From Cheilinus undulatus (lineage: Eukaryota; Chordata; Actinopteri; Labriformes; Labridae): 64,000 nucleotides of DNA. Location of the stretch: contig NC_054867.1 in NCBI RefSeq assembly GCF_018320785.1, positions 20,890,855 through 20,954,854 of the forward strand, written 5' to 3'. Below, in pieces: positions 1 to 9,752 of the stretch. Both the position numbers and the translations under genes were made by a program. Position 1 is the first letter of the stretch. Each line of letters begins with the position of its first letter. The notes beneath the pieces were generated by a model, which saw only the letters and a list, made by a program, of their open reading frames with translations, did no database searches and had not been told where the DNA came from.

Positions 1-347
1 AGTTTTTTCAAGATTCTACTAAGTGTTTGGTTTTTTAACAGAGCAAGGAATTTTCCACATAGCATTCCTGAACATACTAGTTATCTTTTAAAGGCATCAA
101 TTATTTTTTTCTGAACACAATTAAAAAACTTTCTCAGCAAAGGCAAAAACTACCAGGGTCAATATCAACTTCCTTCAAGAACTGACCTTTTTACTGAGCC
201 ATAGCACAAACCACTGTTGTGCAACGTTCTTCAAGTTTGCAATGCTCAAAGCTTGTAAAATGAAGTTAAAACCAAGTGTTATTTCCCAGTTTACATACAG
301 TATAAAAGCCTCAGAAAGGGTTTTGAGCTGTCACTTGAGAAGGCACC

Positions 348-1320
348 ATGCCAAAAACAAAACAAATCATTTTGGACTTGAAAAAAAGAATTGTTGATGC
401 TCACAAAGCAGGAGAATGATCTACAAAGTTATCACAGCGTTCCCAACTGTCAAGAGTGAGAATTATCAGGAAATTCAGTGAGAGCCAGACAGTCCAGAAC
501 AAGCCTGGCAGAGGTAGGAAGAGAACGATTTCAAAGACTGGAAAGAATACTAGTGAGAGATGTGTCTAAAGACCCCAGAAACACTGCCAAGACACTCGAG
601 AAAGACTTTGCCAAGTCAGGAATTGTGGTCTCAAAGACCATCACTACATGGACATAGAGGTTGCAGACCAAGAAACACTCCCCTTTTGCAGAAGAGACAC
701 CTTTAAGCCAGACTGAAGTATGCTAAGACAACCTGAAGGATTATCAATACTGGAATTCTGTCCTTTGGTCAGATGAAACTAGAGCTCTTTGGCCACAGAG
801 ACGTTGGTGATGTTTGGAGAAAGAAGGGAGGGCGTATCACCCAAAGAACAACATCCCTGCGGTGAAACATGGTGGTGGGAGGATTATGCTGTAGGGATAC
901 TTCCGTGCATCTGGAACTGGAAACCTTGTCCAGGTGGAAGGAACAATGAAGAAAGGATATGTGAAGATTTTGAAAGAAAACCTGAAGTAGTCATCAAAAA
1001 ACTGGGTCTGGGTCATCACTTTGTCTTCCAACACAACAACTTGAAGAACTATCTTCAGAAGACCAAAGTGAGCATTATCGAGTGGCCCGCACAAAGCCCC
1101 AACTTAAATCCCATTGAAAACCTGTGGGGTGAACTGAAGACAAAGGTCCATGCCAGGCGGCCATCAGATCTGGAGGAGCTTGAGAGATTTACCAAGAAGA
1201 ATGAGCTGGGACTCCTCAGAAGATGCGTCATGGACTTGTTGAAAACTACAAAAAAAAAACGACCACAGGCAAAAAGGAGACTTTTGACTGTTAGCACAAG
1301 GGGGGCTACTAATATTTAAC
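348..1320 (+). pseudogene. Decayed Tc1-like transposase
   Basis: Remnant of a Tc1/mariner transposase, the DDE enzyme that cuts and pastes such elements at TA sites. Reading starts at an ATG at 348 (MPKTKQIILDLKKRIVDAHK), which resembles the N-terminal paired-type helix-turn-helix. A stop follows within 25 codons, and further stops and frame shifts occur to about 780. The longest open part (789-1319) keeps the C-terminal signature IIEWPAQSPNLNPIENLWGELK, typical of Tc1 around the last catalytic acidic residues. No intact inverted repeats were found at either side, so the element is old and truncated. It lies downstream of nop56 on the opposite strand. It is not a host gene. Confidence 0.85.
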
Positions 1321-1809
1321 CTCGTAGTTTTTGTGGAATATTTCATTTCTATGCACAAAGTAAAATAATTACAGCATCCAAAAGCATAGTGTAAGGTGAT
1401 GCTAGGAGTCATACTCAAAGTACTTCTGACGTGCAAGTAAGTTTATGTTGAGTAGGGTGATTAAACCAGATAACTGCCAGAAAGATAACACTCCTTTAAA
1501 TCAGCCTTAAATCAATTATAAATATTAGAGTTACTTAAGTTAATCAAATATCATTGAACTTTCATGGTTAAGAATCTGAGTTTAGTAGGAAAACTTCAAG
1601 AAGTTAAAATTCAAAAACAGTCAAGAGGAACCAGATGTTAAACAGACTAACCAAACCAGTCAGAGGAAAAAAAATCCCAAATTTCACAATCAAACATTTA
1701 ATCTGAAAATATGAGAACAGATGATTATATTTAACAAAGGATTTAATTGATAAAAATATTTACAGAAATACAAGTAAATTTCATGGAGTACAAGGCACAG
1801 TTAGAAGCA

Positions 1810-1815
1810 TTTATT
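1810..1815 (-). terminator. nop56 polyadenylation signal (AATAAA)
   Basis: TTTATT on the plus strand reads AATAAA on the minus strand, about 115 bases past the nop56 stop codon. Distance and orientation fit the end of the mRNA. No other AATAAA was seen closer to the stop. Confidence 0.6.
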
Positions 1816-1929
1816 TGCAGCCTTGCTTGCTTTCATGAAACTGGATAGACATACAGGACAACTTAAAGCGGTTTGTGACCTAGCTTCAGATAAGCAGATT
1901 AACAAAAAATAAACTATACAAAAAAAGGT

Positions 1930-4900
1930 TTAGTCCTCAGCCTCTTTAGTTTCTTTTTTCTTCTTTTTCTTCTTCTTCTCAGTCAAAGGGGTCTCTGGAG
2001 TCTCTTCTGCCTCCACAGTTTCAGTCTTTAGTTTTTTCTTCTTCTTGGCTGGCGTTTCCTCTGCCTCACCACCTGCAGCAGCGGCTTCTGCTTGCTCTGC
2101 CTCAGCTTTTTGTTTCTTTTTCTTCTTAGCCGAGGTCTCCACTGTTCCGTTCTCTACAGCGGGGCTTTCCTCTGCTTGGCCCTCCATCTCCTCTGCTGCA
2201 CGTTTCTTCTTTTTCTTCTTGACCACAGGGGTTTCTACCTCTCCATTCTCCACCTTTGAGAGGATAAAAAGCCAAAATAAGTCTGGAAAAACGGCTGCAC
2301 TCATTTTCTAGGCTAAGCAGGCCAAAAATTTACACATTTCTGTAGCCTTAGAGGGCCTGCGTTGTCTGACTCGCTTCAGTGATCAAGCCCATTGTTTGGG
2401 ACCAGCCAATGGTTCGGAGTCGAGCTGATGTAGCATGTCGTACACTGAGATAGGACCACACATGTGGGTCAAATCGCAAATCAAACATGCATAACCAGAC
2501 ACAAAAATGCAAACTCACCTCAGCTTCACTGTTTGTTTCACCGTTGGCTTCAAGCTCTTGCAACTTCTTTTCACGCTTCTTACGTTTCTTTTCCTTCTTT
2601 TCCAGTTTGCGCTTGATCTCAGCTGCAACATCAGTGGCCTTTAACAAGAGGACAACAAAATGAGCACAATCAGATCGAAAACAAATGAGCAATTTTAAAT
2701 GTTAATACTGCTGTGTCAGGCTCATTAAATCAGTTTTTGCCCTCAGTGATGTCAGGAGAGATTATTTCATCATTCACAGCAGCAAAGATGGCTTGTTTTG
2801 TGTTTTTGCTCACCTCTTTTACAGCATCTTTCATGACATCCACATTCTTCCGCGGCACCTCCCCAGTCTCATAGAAAGACAAACGCTCCTCCACCTGTTC
2901 ACGCAGCTTGTCACCAAAGACACTTGTTGGGACCTCTGTGGGGAATTTTTCAAAAATTAAATCCATGCTGAAGATTACACAGCTTTAGAGTCTTTAACAG
3001 ATGTGTGGCTGTGCTCAGGAATTAGTTTATCAACATCAACCCGAAGGTTAAATACTGTTGACGAAAAATATGAGCATCATTGCAATACTGCCACATGAGT
3101 CCAACCAACACGGTCGTTTCTGTGAAGTATGTCACTTGCCTGAAAAACAGTCAATGCGTGATGCTATGGTGCACTTGTTGGCCAGATATCTGGAGATGCG
3201 ACCTTTGTTCTTGGCTGCAGCACGTCCAATAAAAGTCGAGTGGAAGATGAGTCCATACTTGGGGGTGTTGCCACGTGTCTTCAGGGCTCTGTAAGAAAAT
3301 AAGTAACTTCACAATATAGTTTCAAGCATTTTAATGTTTTCTACCAGGCCCAACAGGAGCCCTCAGCTTTGTGCACACAAATGTAGTTAGGGAAGTATGA
3401 AACTAGTCTGTGGAGAAGCACAGAATTCTTTTTTTTTTTTTTTTAACCATTTGTTTTTTGTTGGGCTGATTTTGAGAGGCAGAGCCACTAAAGTGAACCC
3501 TGGTCTTTCCGTTTAATTCTAATTTGTAAATAGGCAAAAACCAAAGTAATAACACAAGGACATCTATGTGTAGTGCCTAGACTTGCTTTTCAATTTGTCT
3601 ACCTCAGCTCAGCGAGTGGCTGCTCAGACTGTGGGAGTGCATAAGGGCGAGAGGGATCACTCCAAAGAAGACATTAAAAGTCACATCTCCTCCAGTCACC
3701 CTGCTCTGCTCAAGCCCAGCCCTGCCATCACTGCAGCCACTTCTTTCCCCAGCAGGGAGGGGGCGCCCCAGTACCTGAACAGGGCCTTCTCTGCTCCCAG
3801 GATCTGAACGGTGGAGGCCGGGTACTTGGCCAGGTTGGTTAGACTGCCGGCATGAGAGATGAGACGAGCTCCCACCTAATGAGACAAAGAATCATCAGTG
3901 CCATAGACATAGGGAGTGATAGAGATGAGTTTCCAAATGGTTTAGAGACCATCAGCACCGGATGTGGTTGTCATCACATTATTCAGTGGATTGACAGATT
4001 TTGGTATAACATCACTGGTCAGTTCAATTTATACACAGAAAATAACACTCCTCTGCTTACCACTTCTCCAATTAGGGCGGCGAGATTTGGCGCCACCTGG
4101 CTCATCTTAGATCTCAGGTACTCCTGCAGCTCAAGCCGGTAAGCAGCTAGAGACACAACGCGGTCAGAGAACCTCTCAATGTTGATCAGGTCGATGGGAG
4201 AGATGTCCATACCTGAGGGAGAAAATTAAAAGGATGTTTTAAGCTAGTAATTTTAGTACATCAAATATTATAAGCTTTAGAGCAAGGTGCATTTGTTTCT
4301 CCCGACAGGATCCGCAGCAAGGATTTGTGCCTTCACTACAGGTTTATGAGAGAGCTTCTCTGCCCCCCTGTGTTAGGCACCAAGGACAATTATTGGTCCA
4401 GGGTGGGCAAAAAAGGGGCACAATGTGCTCTAAATGTCAGAGATAGGAATTGTCCTAAGATAAAACTAGCACATTTTACATTAGCACACTGGTATCTAAA
4501 GCAAAATAAGACTGCTGACCCATTGAAGAGCGGGATGCATCCAAGATGGCCTGAGCCTTTGCGCTGTCCATTACCACTTCCTCTAAGCTCTCCAGGTTCT
4601 CCTCAGACAACTCTTTTCTGTTTCCAATGAGCTGAGCCAGTTTGCAGTACATTGAGTTGTCTGGCACGATCTTTATCAGCTCTGGGAAGTGATAGCCGTA
4701 CCATTCTCTGCAGATACAAGCCAGAGTAAGTAAAACATGATCTACAACCATCTCATCACACTGTATATCCAATGACATCCTTAGGGGTTGACTGTGCATG
4801 TGAATTAAAGGCAAGTATGTCTCACCCAACAATTTTGCTCCACCAGACAACAGCTGGGAGAGCAGATGTGCTAGGAGAGCTTCATGTTCCTCCTGTTTCT

Positions 4901-5230
4901 ATACAGCCAGCACTCTGGGTGTACTGTCTGCGGTAAGCATTAGGAGGACAAAAATTCCTCGATAAAATTTAAAAAAACAATCCATCCAATTTCAGGGATG
5001 CTTTTTTAATTTGTTAGAAATACCAAAGCCCAGAAACAAAAGCTCCAGAGTTTAAGACACACCACACAAATTCACATGCCAAAAGTCACCACTCCAAAAA
5101 TGTTCAAACATGTAAAATGCTGAAAATCCACCTTCTAAGTTTGTTAAGCACCCACAGTGAATGAGGCCTGCAACACCACCATGCAACACAGCACACCAAC
5201 TACAAAAAAACATTTCCTCTAGCAAACTGC

Positions 5231-5269
<39 letters not shown>

Positions 5270-8200
5270 GGGGAGGAGGGAACTTTACCGAACACGCATT
5301 GAGAACGTGTTGATGTCTTTGTCGAGCTGATCCAGCAGAGCAATCGACTGGATGATCATGTTGTCAACCCGATTCACATTGAACTTGACTTTAGCTCTGG
5401 AGTAGCTGTGACCCAGACCAAGCTGAGCTTTGGAGGCGGCCTGAGCAGTCAGACCCTTCACCAATGAGTGAAAGTGCAGACGCACCCCTGATGGAAAACA
5501 AAAAGAAAGGGTGTGTTTGACTGAAATCTGGCAGCAATAGAAAAATTAAAAGTCTGTTCATGGCTGTTCAGATTTTCAGTATGAACCCTCATGAGTTTCA
5601 GGATCACATTGTCACATCAAAACAGGCCACACCACATCTCAAATTCAGTAGTTTTCAACTGCAATTTTAACAATAAGCCCAGAAACAGTGGGCCCTCACA
5701 GATAATCATTCTCTTTACCTCTGGTGATTTCCGCCACCACACCACCAGTCTGGATGGAAACGCTAAATTCTTCTTGTAAAGCTGCTCCAATTTTAGCATC
5801 TGAAACTCCCAGCACAGCTTTCTTCTTTCCTGAGAGAGGCAAGTTTGTCTCCAGGAACAACTTCAAGTCAGCATGAACCACACCTGGAAGTGAGGGACAG
5901 AAAATAAAGCAACTGTTTAGATCACTGTACAGCAAAGCAATTTCAAATAAGCACCAACTTGAATTGCATTCACACTGCAAGCCTCATGAAGCAATTGGTC
6001 ACTCTTTTCAACCATGCCGAAAAGACTTGAGACTTTGGGGTTTTATTCTGAGGAGAAACAGTGAAATCTGGTGGCTTGCTAAAATAATCACAGCCCTTAA
6101 TTAGAGGGGAGAATAGTCACATCTCACCATTTCAATCTCAAATTTCTGCAGTAAGTCATAAAGTTGCATGTTCCTTCTTTGAGTTCTAGAAATGTGCAGC
6201 CATTTTACATAGCCTCTTTCACTGTGATAAAACAAAGTGCTCATTAAGAAAAATCTTTACAGCTGGATTTGATAATGCTAGTCATAAAAGTCTTCATAGT
6301 CCAAGTAGACATTTCCACTGTGGCCAAAAACTGCTGTTAGACTGACACGAGCTCTGGCGCCACTTGCCCACCACTACTTAATTACTTTGTCTACTCACAT
6401 TACTGTATAATGTGGCATGGATCTGGCTCCTTTGTTAACTTCAATGGACATTCTGATTAAGGTTAATTTGGCTTGCAGCGTGAGAGCAGTATTAGGGTGT
6501 ACTCACACTAGGCCATCTGTACCGTGCCTGGGCCCGTTTCAGCCTAAAGTCTGGTACGTTTGGCTAGTGTGAGTGCAATTTCTTCTGTGCTTCGGTGCGG
6601 CACACTTCGCAGGCCCAGCACGGATGGACAAGGTGGGCCTAGGCACGGCATGGATGCAAATGAAGGAGCACAAGCGTGGGAATGTGATGTAGCGTGAAGT
6701 AACAACAAGAGGACCCGCCTCAGAGAGCCCACAAGGGAGCAGCTGCATGCCGGAGACAGCAGGATCCCAGCCCAGTCCACATTTCTGACCAGTTTCTGGC
6801 AAAGTCAGGCTTTAATGACTGTAAGAGGATTTTTGGTTTTTAAAATAAAGCTTCTTCCCTTGTTTTAGTCACAAACAGCAGCTCACAGGATAACAAACAC
6901 CTTTCATCCTCCGTGCGTAAAGGACAGTGCCAGATACGCGGACAAGTGTGTGCCGGGGTTAATCACGTGGCTGATTTAACCTCTTATTAAAAAATTATAC
7001 GGCCAAACTATCATCCACTGAAATAACTTACCTCTAATTCTATTTCATGTCACCAAGAAGTGAGAGTGGGATCTTGATCACTGATGTTTGAACGGAGCAT
7101 TGTTTATTAATCCTGAGGCATTTTCACCTCCAGCTCTCATCAGATGGTTAAAATCGCTCTCGCCACAGTAAAAAAACCTTTAACTAAACATTTAATCCTG
7201 CTCTGGACACGAGAGCTTGTTTGGTGCATCAGGCATCCAGGATTACGCTGAGAAAAGGCACAGTTAGTGGCGCATTAAGGAATGCCAAGGGGATCCAAGA
7301 TTGTATAAGGACACGCAAAGGGACGACTGTTGGGGCTCATACGAGTTAAAAAGTCCAGGTTTCATTCAGCAGAATTGCTTGGAACTCTGAGCAGGCTCCA
7401 GATTATGTGCTGTGACCAATAACTCTCTGCTATGAACCGCTTTCTCTCTCTCTCCTCACTGGGTTCTGTATAGTTAATGTAGCTGATTCCAGGTCAGGGA
7501 AAATAATTCTGGTGTCAGATCAGATATCGTATAAATCCGTAACTTTTTTACAGCCTAAAAAAACAACACTTAAGCATACTGAGTCATCAACGGTGGATGC
7601 TTCGTGTAATAAAGCTGGCGTGTGACGTATCTGTGCCCAGGCCTGGATGCGTTGAGCAGTGAGAGTGCGGGAGAAAGGGGGGACAGGGGAAGGGGTCAAA
7701 TGGGCTTCAGCATGGTTAGAATACGACACGGTACAGATGGCCTAGTGTCAGTACACCCTTAGGGTGTATTCACACCTGTGGCTCGTTTGGTTTGTTCCAA
7801 TTTAGGGGCAAAAATGATACATTTGTTTCAGCTGTCACTCGGTTCGTTTGAGTTCACAGGACAAAAGTCTCTTAAACAATTGCCATGTGCGATTCAATTT
7901 GTCCCTCACTGGTCAGCAATCTTACCCGGAAGGCGGGGGAGTTTCCTTATCTACATTCATTCAGGTTCTTAAACCGCTTTCCAAGGGGAAAACAACAGCC
8001 ATGGAGCATCAGCGTGTGTGGCTAGTTTTTTTTTTTTCAATAGAATTCATCTGGATAATGTACCAATGTTCGCTACATCAACAAAACATGCATTTTTTTC
8101 GACAGTCAAGACTGCATCTGGAAAAACTGGGATCTCGACCCGTTTGTTTTGTCCCGCATCCGAGTGCGATTGCTGTGTTTACACATCTCCAAACGAACCG

Positions 8201-9617
8201 GACTGGGGGGGGGGGGGGGCTCACTGTTTCGGAACAACTGCCCCAACGAGCCAGGTGTGAATACACCCTTAATGACCAAAACCAGTTGGGCTCCCTCAAT
8301 TTTACCTACATTCTGAATACTTGGGCAACTTTAGTATATAAAATTGTGCGCAACAATTTGCTCAGGCATCCTGGATTATGTTTGGCTGGTCTGTAAACTC
8401 AAAGTTATCTTCACCTACTAATCAAGTAAACCAAAGATTTGCAATTGCTTACAGACTGCTTGAACAAAAAACTTCAGTAATGTCAGGATATTTTAAAAGG
8501 CTTTCCTCAGATGTTCAGGGTTAATATTAGCTGTCATCACAGTAATTCAGTGGATTGACAGATTGTTGAAACATCATTACAACTGAGGAATAACCAAAAT
8601 AAAAAAATATCAAGATGTAAGCTTGCCTTCAGAGATGGCATTCATGTTCTCCAGAGCAGCCTGGGCTGACTTGAAGGGAAAAAAGGCTGCCAGGCTCACC
8701 ATGCTGTTAAACTTTCCAATGCTCAGCACACTCTCCTCAACCTGAAATGCACAAAAAGGCGTCAATCAACGACTACATAATCCGGGAAATTGATTAAAAC
8801 GACATAAAAGGCCGAGTATGAGGACCCACCTGCGGAAGCAACATGCCGATCTCCTCCACTTCTTTGACGGCGAACAGCGCGTAGCCCGCCGCATGCTCGA
8901 ATAACACGTGCAGCAGCACCTGGGAGGGTAAGTATTTATTGGAAACTTAGCCACATAAGGCATACAGAATAAGTATAACAATACTGTAAAAAAAACTTGT
9001 AGTAAATTTTTCATCAATTTGTTTACAGTGGTGTTTACCAGTCTACACGTGTTAACAGTAAAGCCCAACATTTTCTCACACATTGTCTATAGCACTTCTA
9101 GAGTCAGGCAAATTAAACTTTTGATTTGTTAAAAGACGGTTATACTTCTTTACACTTAGTAACTTGTACCACTGCTACTACCTTTCCGCGCAACCACGTT
9201 GTCCCTACGATAACCCCACGTGTTAAACGGGCCCTAGCTTCAAGACGGCTACCATGAAGCTAAAAAAATGCTAGCAGACGAGCTAACTGCAACCCAGCAT
9301 CCCAAAGCTTTTTCATTATTATAGGATACAGTATGAGTTCAAATAAGGGCCGCAGAATGCGATGTGATTCCTACGACTGTCAACTGAATGCATGTCTACA
9401 GCCAGTAATCACTGTAAAAGAACTTAACATTAGTGTCTTCTAACTTAATCTTAGCCATGGGTGGCTACACTGATGTCGTGAGGGCCTTAACCCAGACACG
9501 CCAAAAGTACTACATAGCTCTGCTTATATCGCAACTGATATCTAAAACTTATATCAAGGATACAATGCAACAGATTCTGCAAACACTCTAAACAACGAGC
9601 TACATTTCTCTTACCAT
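1930..9617 (-). CDS. nop56: Nucleolar protein 56 (box C/D snoRNP core), 12 exons
   Basis: Core protein of box C/D snoRNPs, which direct rRNA 2'-O-methylation in the nucleolus. Coding exons, 5' to 3': 9617-9615, 8919-8830, 8741-8627, 5883-5719, 5487-5289, 4707-4520, 4212-4061, 3875-3775, 3288-3140, 2935-2814, 2638-2519, 2253-1930. They join in frame to 575 codons plus TAA. Exon 1 carries only the ATG, followed by donor GTAAG; exon 2 resumes [16 protein letters not shown]. Recognisable family segments are [20 protein letters not shown] (NOSIC region), [25 protein letters not shown] and [20 protein letters not shown] (Nop domain), then a Lys/Glu-rich tail with KKKKK blocks (nucleolar localisation). 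Introns 3 (donor at 8626) and 9 (donor at 3139) start with GCAAG, so they are GC-AG introns. Eight introns contain snoRNA-like structures. Identity is certain; exact exon ends are by eye. Confidence 0.97.
2360..2490 (-). ncRNA. Box H/ACA snoRNA candidate in nop56 intron 11
   Basis: Read on the minus strand, this 131-base stretch has the two-hairpin layout of an H/ACA pseudouridylation guide. The 5' hairpin is closed by GCATGT/ACATGC (2490-2485 with 2438-2433) and has an inner GACC/GGTC stem. A hinge ACATCA matches box H (ANANNA). The 3' hairpin is closed by GACTC/GAGTC (2421-2417 with 2372-2368) with inner stem CCATTG/CAATGG. It is followed by AGACAACG, an ACA box three bases from the end. 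Human NOP56 is known to host an H/ACA RNA (SNORA51); orthology is likely but was not tested. The internal pockets are large enough for guide sequence. Confidence 0.7.
2708..2782 (-). ncRNA. Box C/D snoRNA candidate in nop56 intron 10
   Basis: Minus-strand 75-mer closed by a perfect 8-bp stem, CTGCTGTG (2782-2775) with CACAGCAG (2715-2708). Box C ATGATGA is at 2773-2767 and box D CTGA at 2719-2716, directly against the closing stem, as required for a kink-turn. Internal CTGA copies at 2755-2752, 2746-2743 and 2733-2730 could serve as D'. Human NOP56 carries SNORD86, reported to control NOP56 splicing in cis; this could be the counterpart, but I identified it by structure only. The rRNA target is not clear to me. 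Confidence 0.75.
3005..3094 (-). ncRNA. Possible box C/D snoRNA in nop56 intron 9
   Basis: On the minus strand GTGGC (3094-3090) pairs with GCCAC (3009-3005), and an inner TGC/GCA closes on box C ATGATGC (3080-3074) and box D CTGA (3018-3015). Box C deviates at its last base. A TTGATGT inside could be C'. The host intron is one of two with a GC donor. This is weaker than the intron 3, 7 and 10 candidates, and no target is recognised. Confidence 0.4.
3615..3741 (-). ncRNA. Possible long box C/D RNA in nop56 intron 8
   Basis: A perfect 9-bp terminal stem, AGTGGCTGC (3741-3733) with GCAGCCACT (3623-3615) on the minus strand, brings together GTGATGG (3731-3725, box C with one mismatch) and CTGA (3627-3624, box D directly next to the stem). 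At 127 bases it is longer than a standard C/D guide (70-90). It may be an extended or composite RNA, or the stem may be coincidental. No rRNA guide was recognised. Confidence 0.45.
3947..4020 (-). ncRNA. Box C/D snoRNA with 18S guide, nop56 intron 7
   Basis: Minus-strand 74-mer. Terminal stem GACCA (4020-4016)/TGGTC (3951-3947), box C GTGATGT, D' CTGA preceded by AATCTGTCAATCC, C' GTGATGA, and box D CTGA (3955-3952) against the stem. The sequence before D' is complementary to the conserved 18S rRNA segment GGATTGACAGATT. By the D+5 rule it would methylate the first U of GGAUUG. I recall human 18S being 2'-O-methylated at Um1326/Gm1328 in this segment; the numbering should be checked. A related copy lies in intron 3. 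Confidence 0.85.
4291..4412 (-). ncRNA. Box H/ACA snoRNA candidate in nop56 intron 6
   Basis: Minus-strand two-hairpin structure. The 5' hairpin is closed by TGCCC/GGGCA (4409-4405 with 4365-4361) with inner stem GGAC/GTCC. Hinge AGAGAA matches ANANNA. The 3' hairpin is closed by TCTCTC/GGGAGA (4353-4348 with 4303-4298, one G-U pair) with inner AAGG/CCTT. The tail reads A-ACA-AAT, placing ACA three bases from the 3' end at 4291. The 5' end is approximate. Confidence 0.65.
5236..5264 (+). repeat. Poly(A) tract in nop56 intron 5
   Basis: About 29 consecutive A on the plus strand (T on the nop56 sense strand). No adjoining retroelement body was recognised, so it is a simple repeat. Confidence 0.8.
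5562..5628 (-). ncRNA. Possible box C/D snoRNA in nop56 intron 4
   Basis: On the minus strand, GGC-C-TGT pairs with ACA-GCC (one bulged C) and brackets TTGATGT (5620-5614, box C with U for R) and CTGA (5571-5568, box D). A CTGA at 5601-5598 could be D' and CATGAGG a poor C'. The length of 67 bases is normal. Box C is imperfect, so this is only a candidate. Confidence 0.4.
6495..7758. mobile_element. Harbinger-like non-autonomous element 1
   Basis: A 1264-bp element inside nop56 intron 3. The ends are inverted repeats of about 30 bp: left starts GGGTGTACTCACACTAGGCC, right ends GGCCTAGTGTCAGTACACCC. It is flanked by TTA at 6492-6494 and 7759-7761. A 3-bp TTA duplication and GGG...CCC ends fit PIF/Harbinger. 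No transposase-like reading frame was seen. Superfamily is inferred from the ends only. Confidence 0.75.
7762..8268. mobile_element. Harbinger-like non-autonomous element 2
   Basis: A 507-bp element abutting element 1. It starts GGGTGTATTCACACCTG and ends CAGGTGTGAATACACCC, and is flanked by TTA at 7759-7761 (shared with element 1) and 8269-8271. The ends resemble those of element 1 but are not identical, so it is a sister family. The interior contains a poly(G) run near 8206-8219. A long open frame through it (7848-8396) runs over both the repeat and flanking intron and is not a gene. Confidence 0.75.
8509..8584 (-). ncRNA. Box C/D snoRNA with the same 18S guide, nop56 intron 3
   Basis: Minus-strand 76-mer: terminal stem AGTTGT (8584-8579)/ACATCT (8514-8509) with one U-U mismatch, box C ATGATGT, D' CTGA preceded by CAATCTGTCAATCC, C' GTGATGA, box D CTGA (8518-8515). 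The D' guide could pair over 14 bases with GGATTGACAGATTG of 18S rRNA. It has the same guide as the intron 7 RNA, and the surrounding C/D' spacing is nearly the same, so the two are paralogues. The flanking sequence has diverged. Confidence 0.85.
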
Positions 9618-9744
9618 GATTAGTAAATCTTCTCAGCAGCACGCAACGCGTGTCTGCCCCTTCTTCTTCACCTCGAGAAATAGACGGCGTCACTCGTTTC
9701 AGCGATCTTCCACATGAACCAAATAACGCGATACTAGCTAATCA

Positions 9745-9752
9745 TCGCGAGA
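9745..9752 (-). promoter_or_regulatory. TCTCGCGA element upstream of nop56
   Basis: TCGCGAGA on the plus strand (TCTCGCGA on the nop56 strand) lies about 130 bases upstream of the ATG-only exon. This palindromic motif is common in TATA-less promoters of ribosome-biogenesis genes. No TATA box was seen. The transcription start is not fixed by the sequence. Confidence 0.45.

Noticed and set aside
789-1319. 176-codon open frame as a host gene
   Set aside because: It ends with the Tc1 DDE-domain signature (WPAQSPNLNPIENLWGELK) and follows a string of broken transposase frames, so it is transposon debris.
1930-2304. Separate lysine-rich small protein
   Set aside because: This is the last exon of nop56 (start at 2253) plus a few intron codons; the Lys-rich tail is normal for the family.
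2730-2966. nop56 exon 10 extended through intron 10
   Set aside because: The open frame reads into a good donor (GAG|GTGAGC) and then through the C/D RNA; the family protein continues in the next exon. It is only an intron-retention reading.
4708-4770. C/D RNA from the GTGATGAG motif in nop56 intron 5
   Set aside because: A box C-like motif is present on the minus strand, but no box D with a closing stem follows before the splice site.
7848-8396. 182-codon open frame in nop56 intron 3
   Set aside because: It spans the right part of a Harbinger-like repeat, a poly(G) run and plain intron; the protein has no family features.
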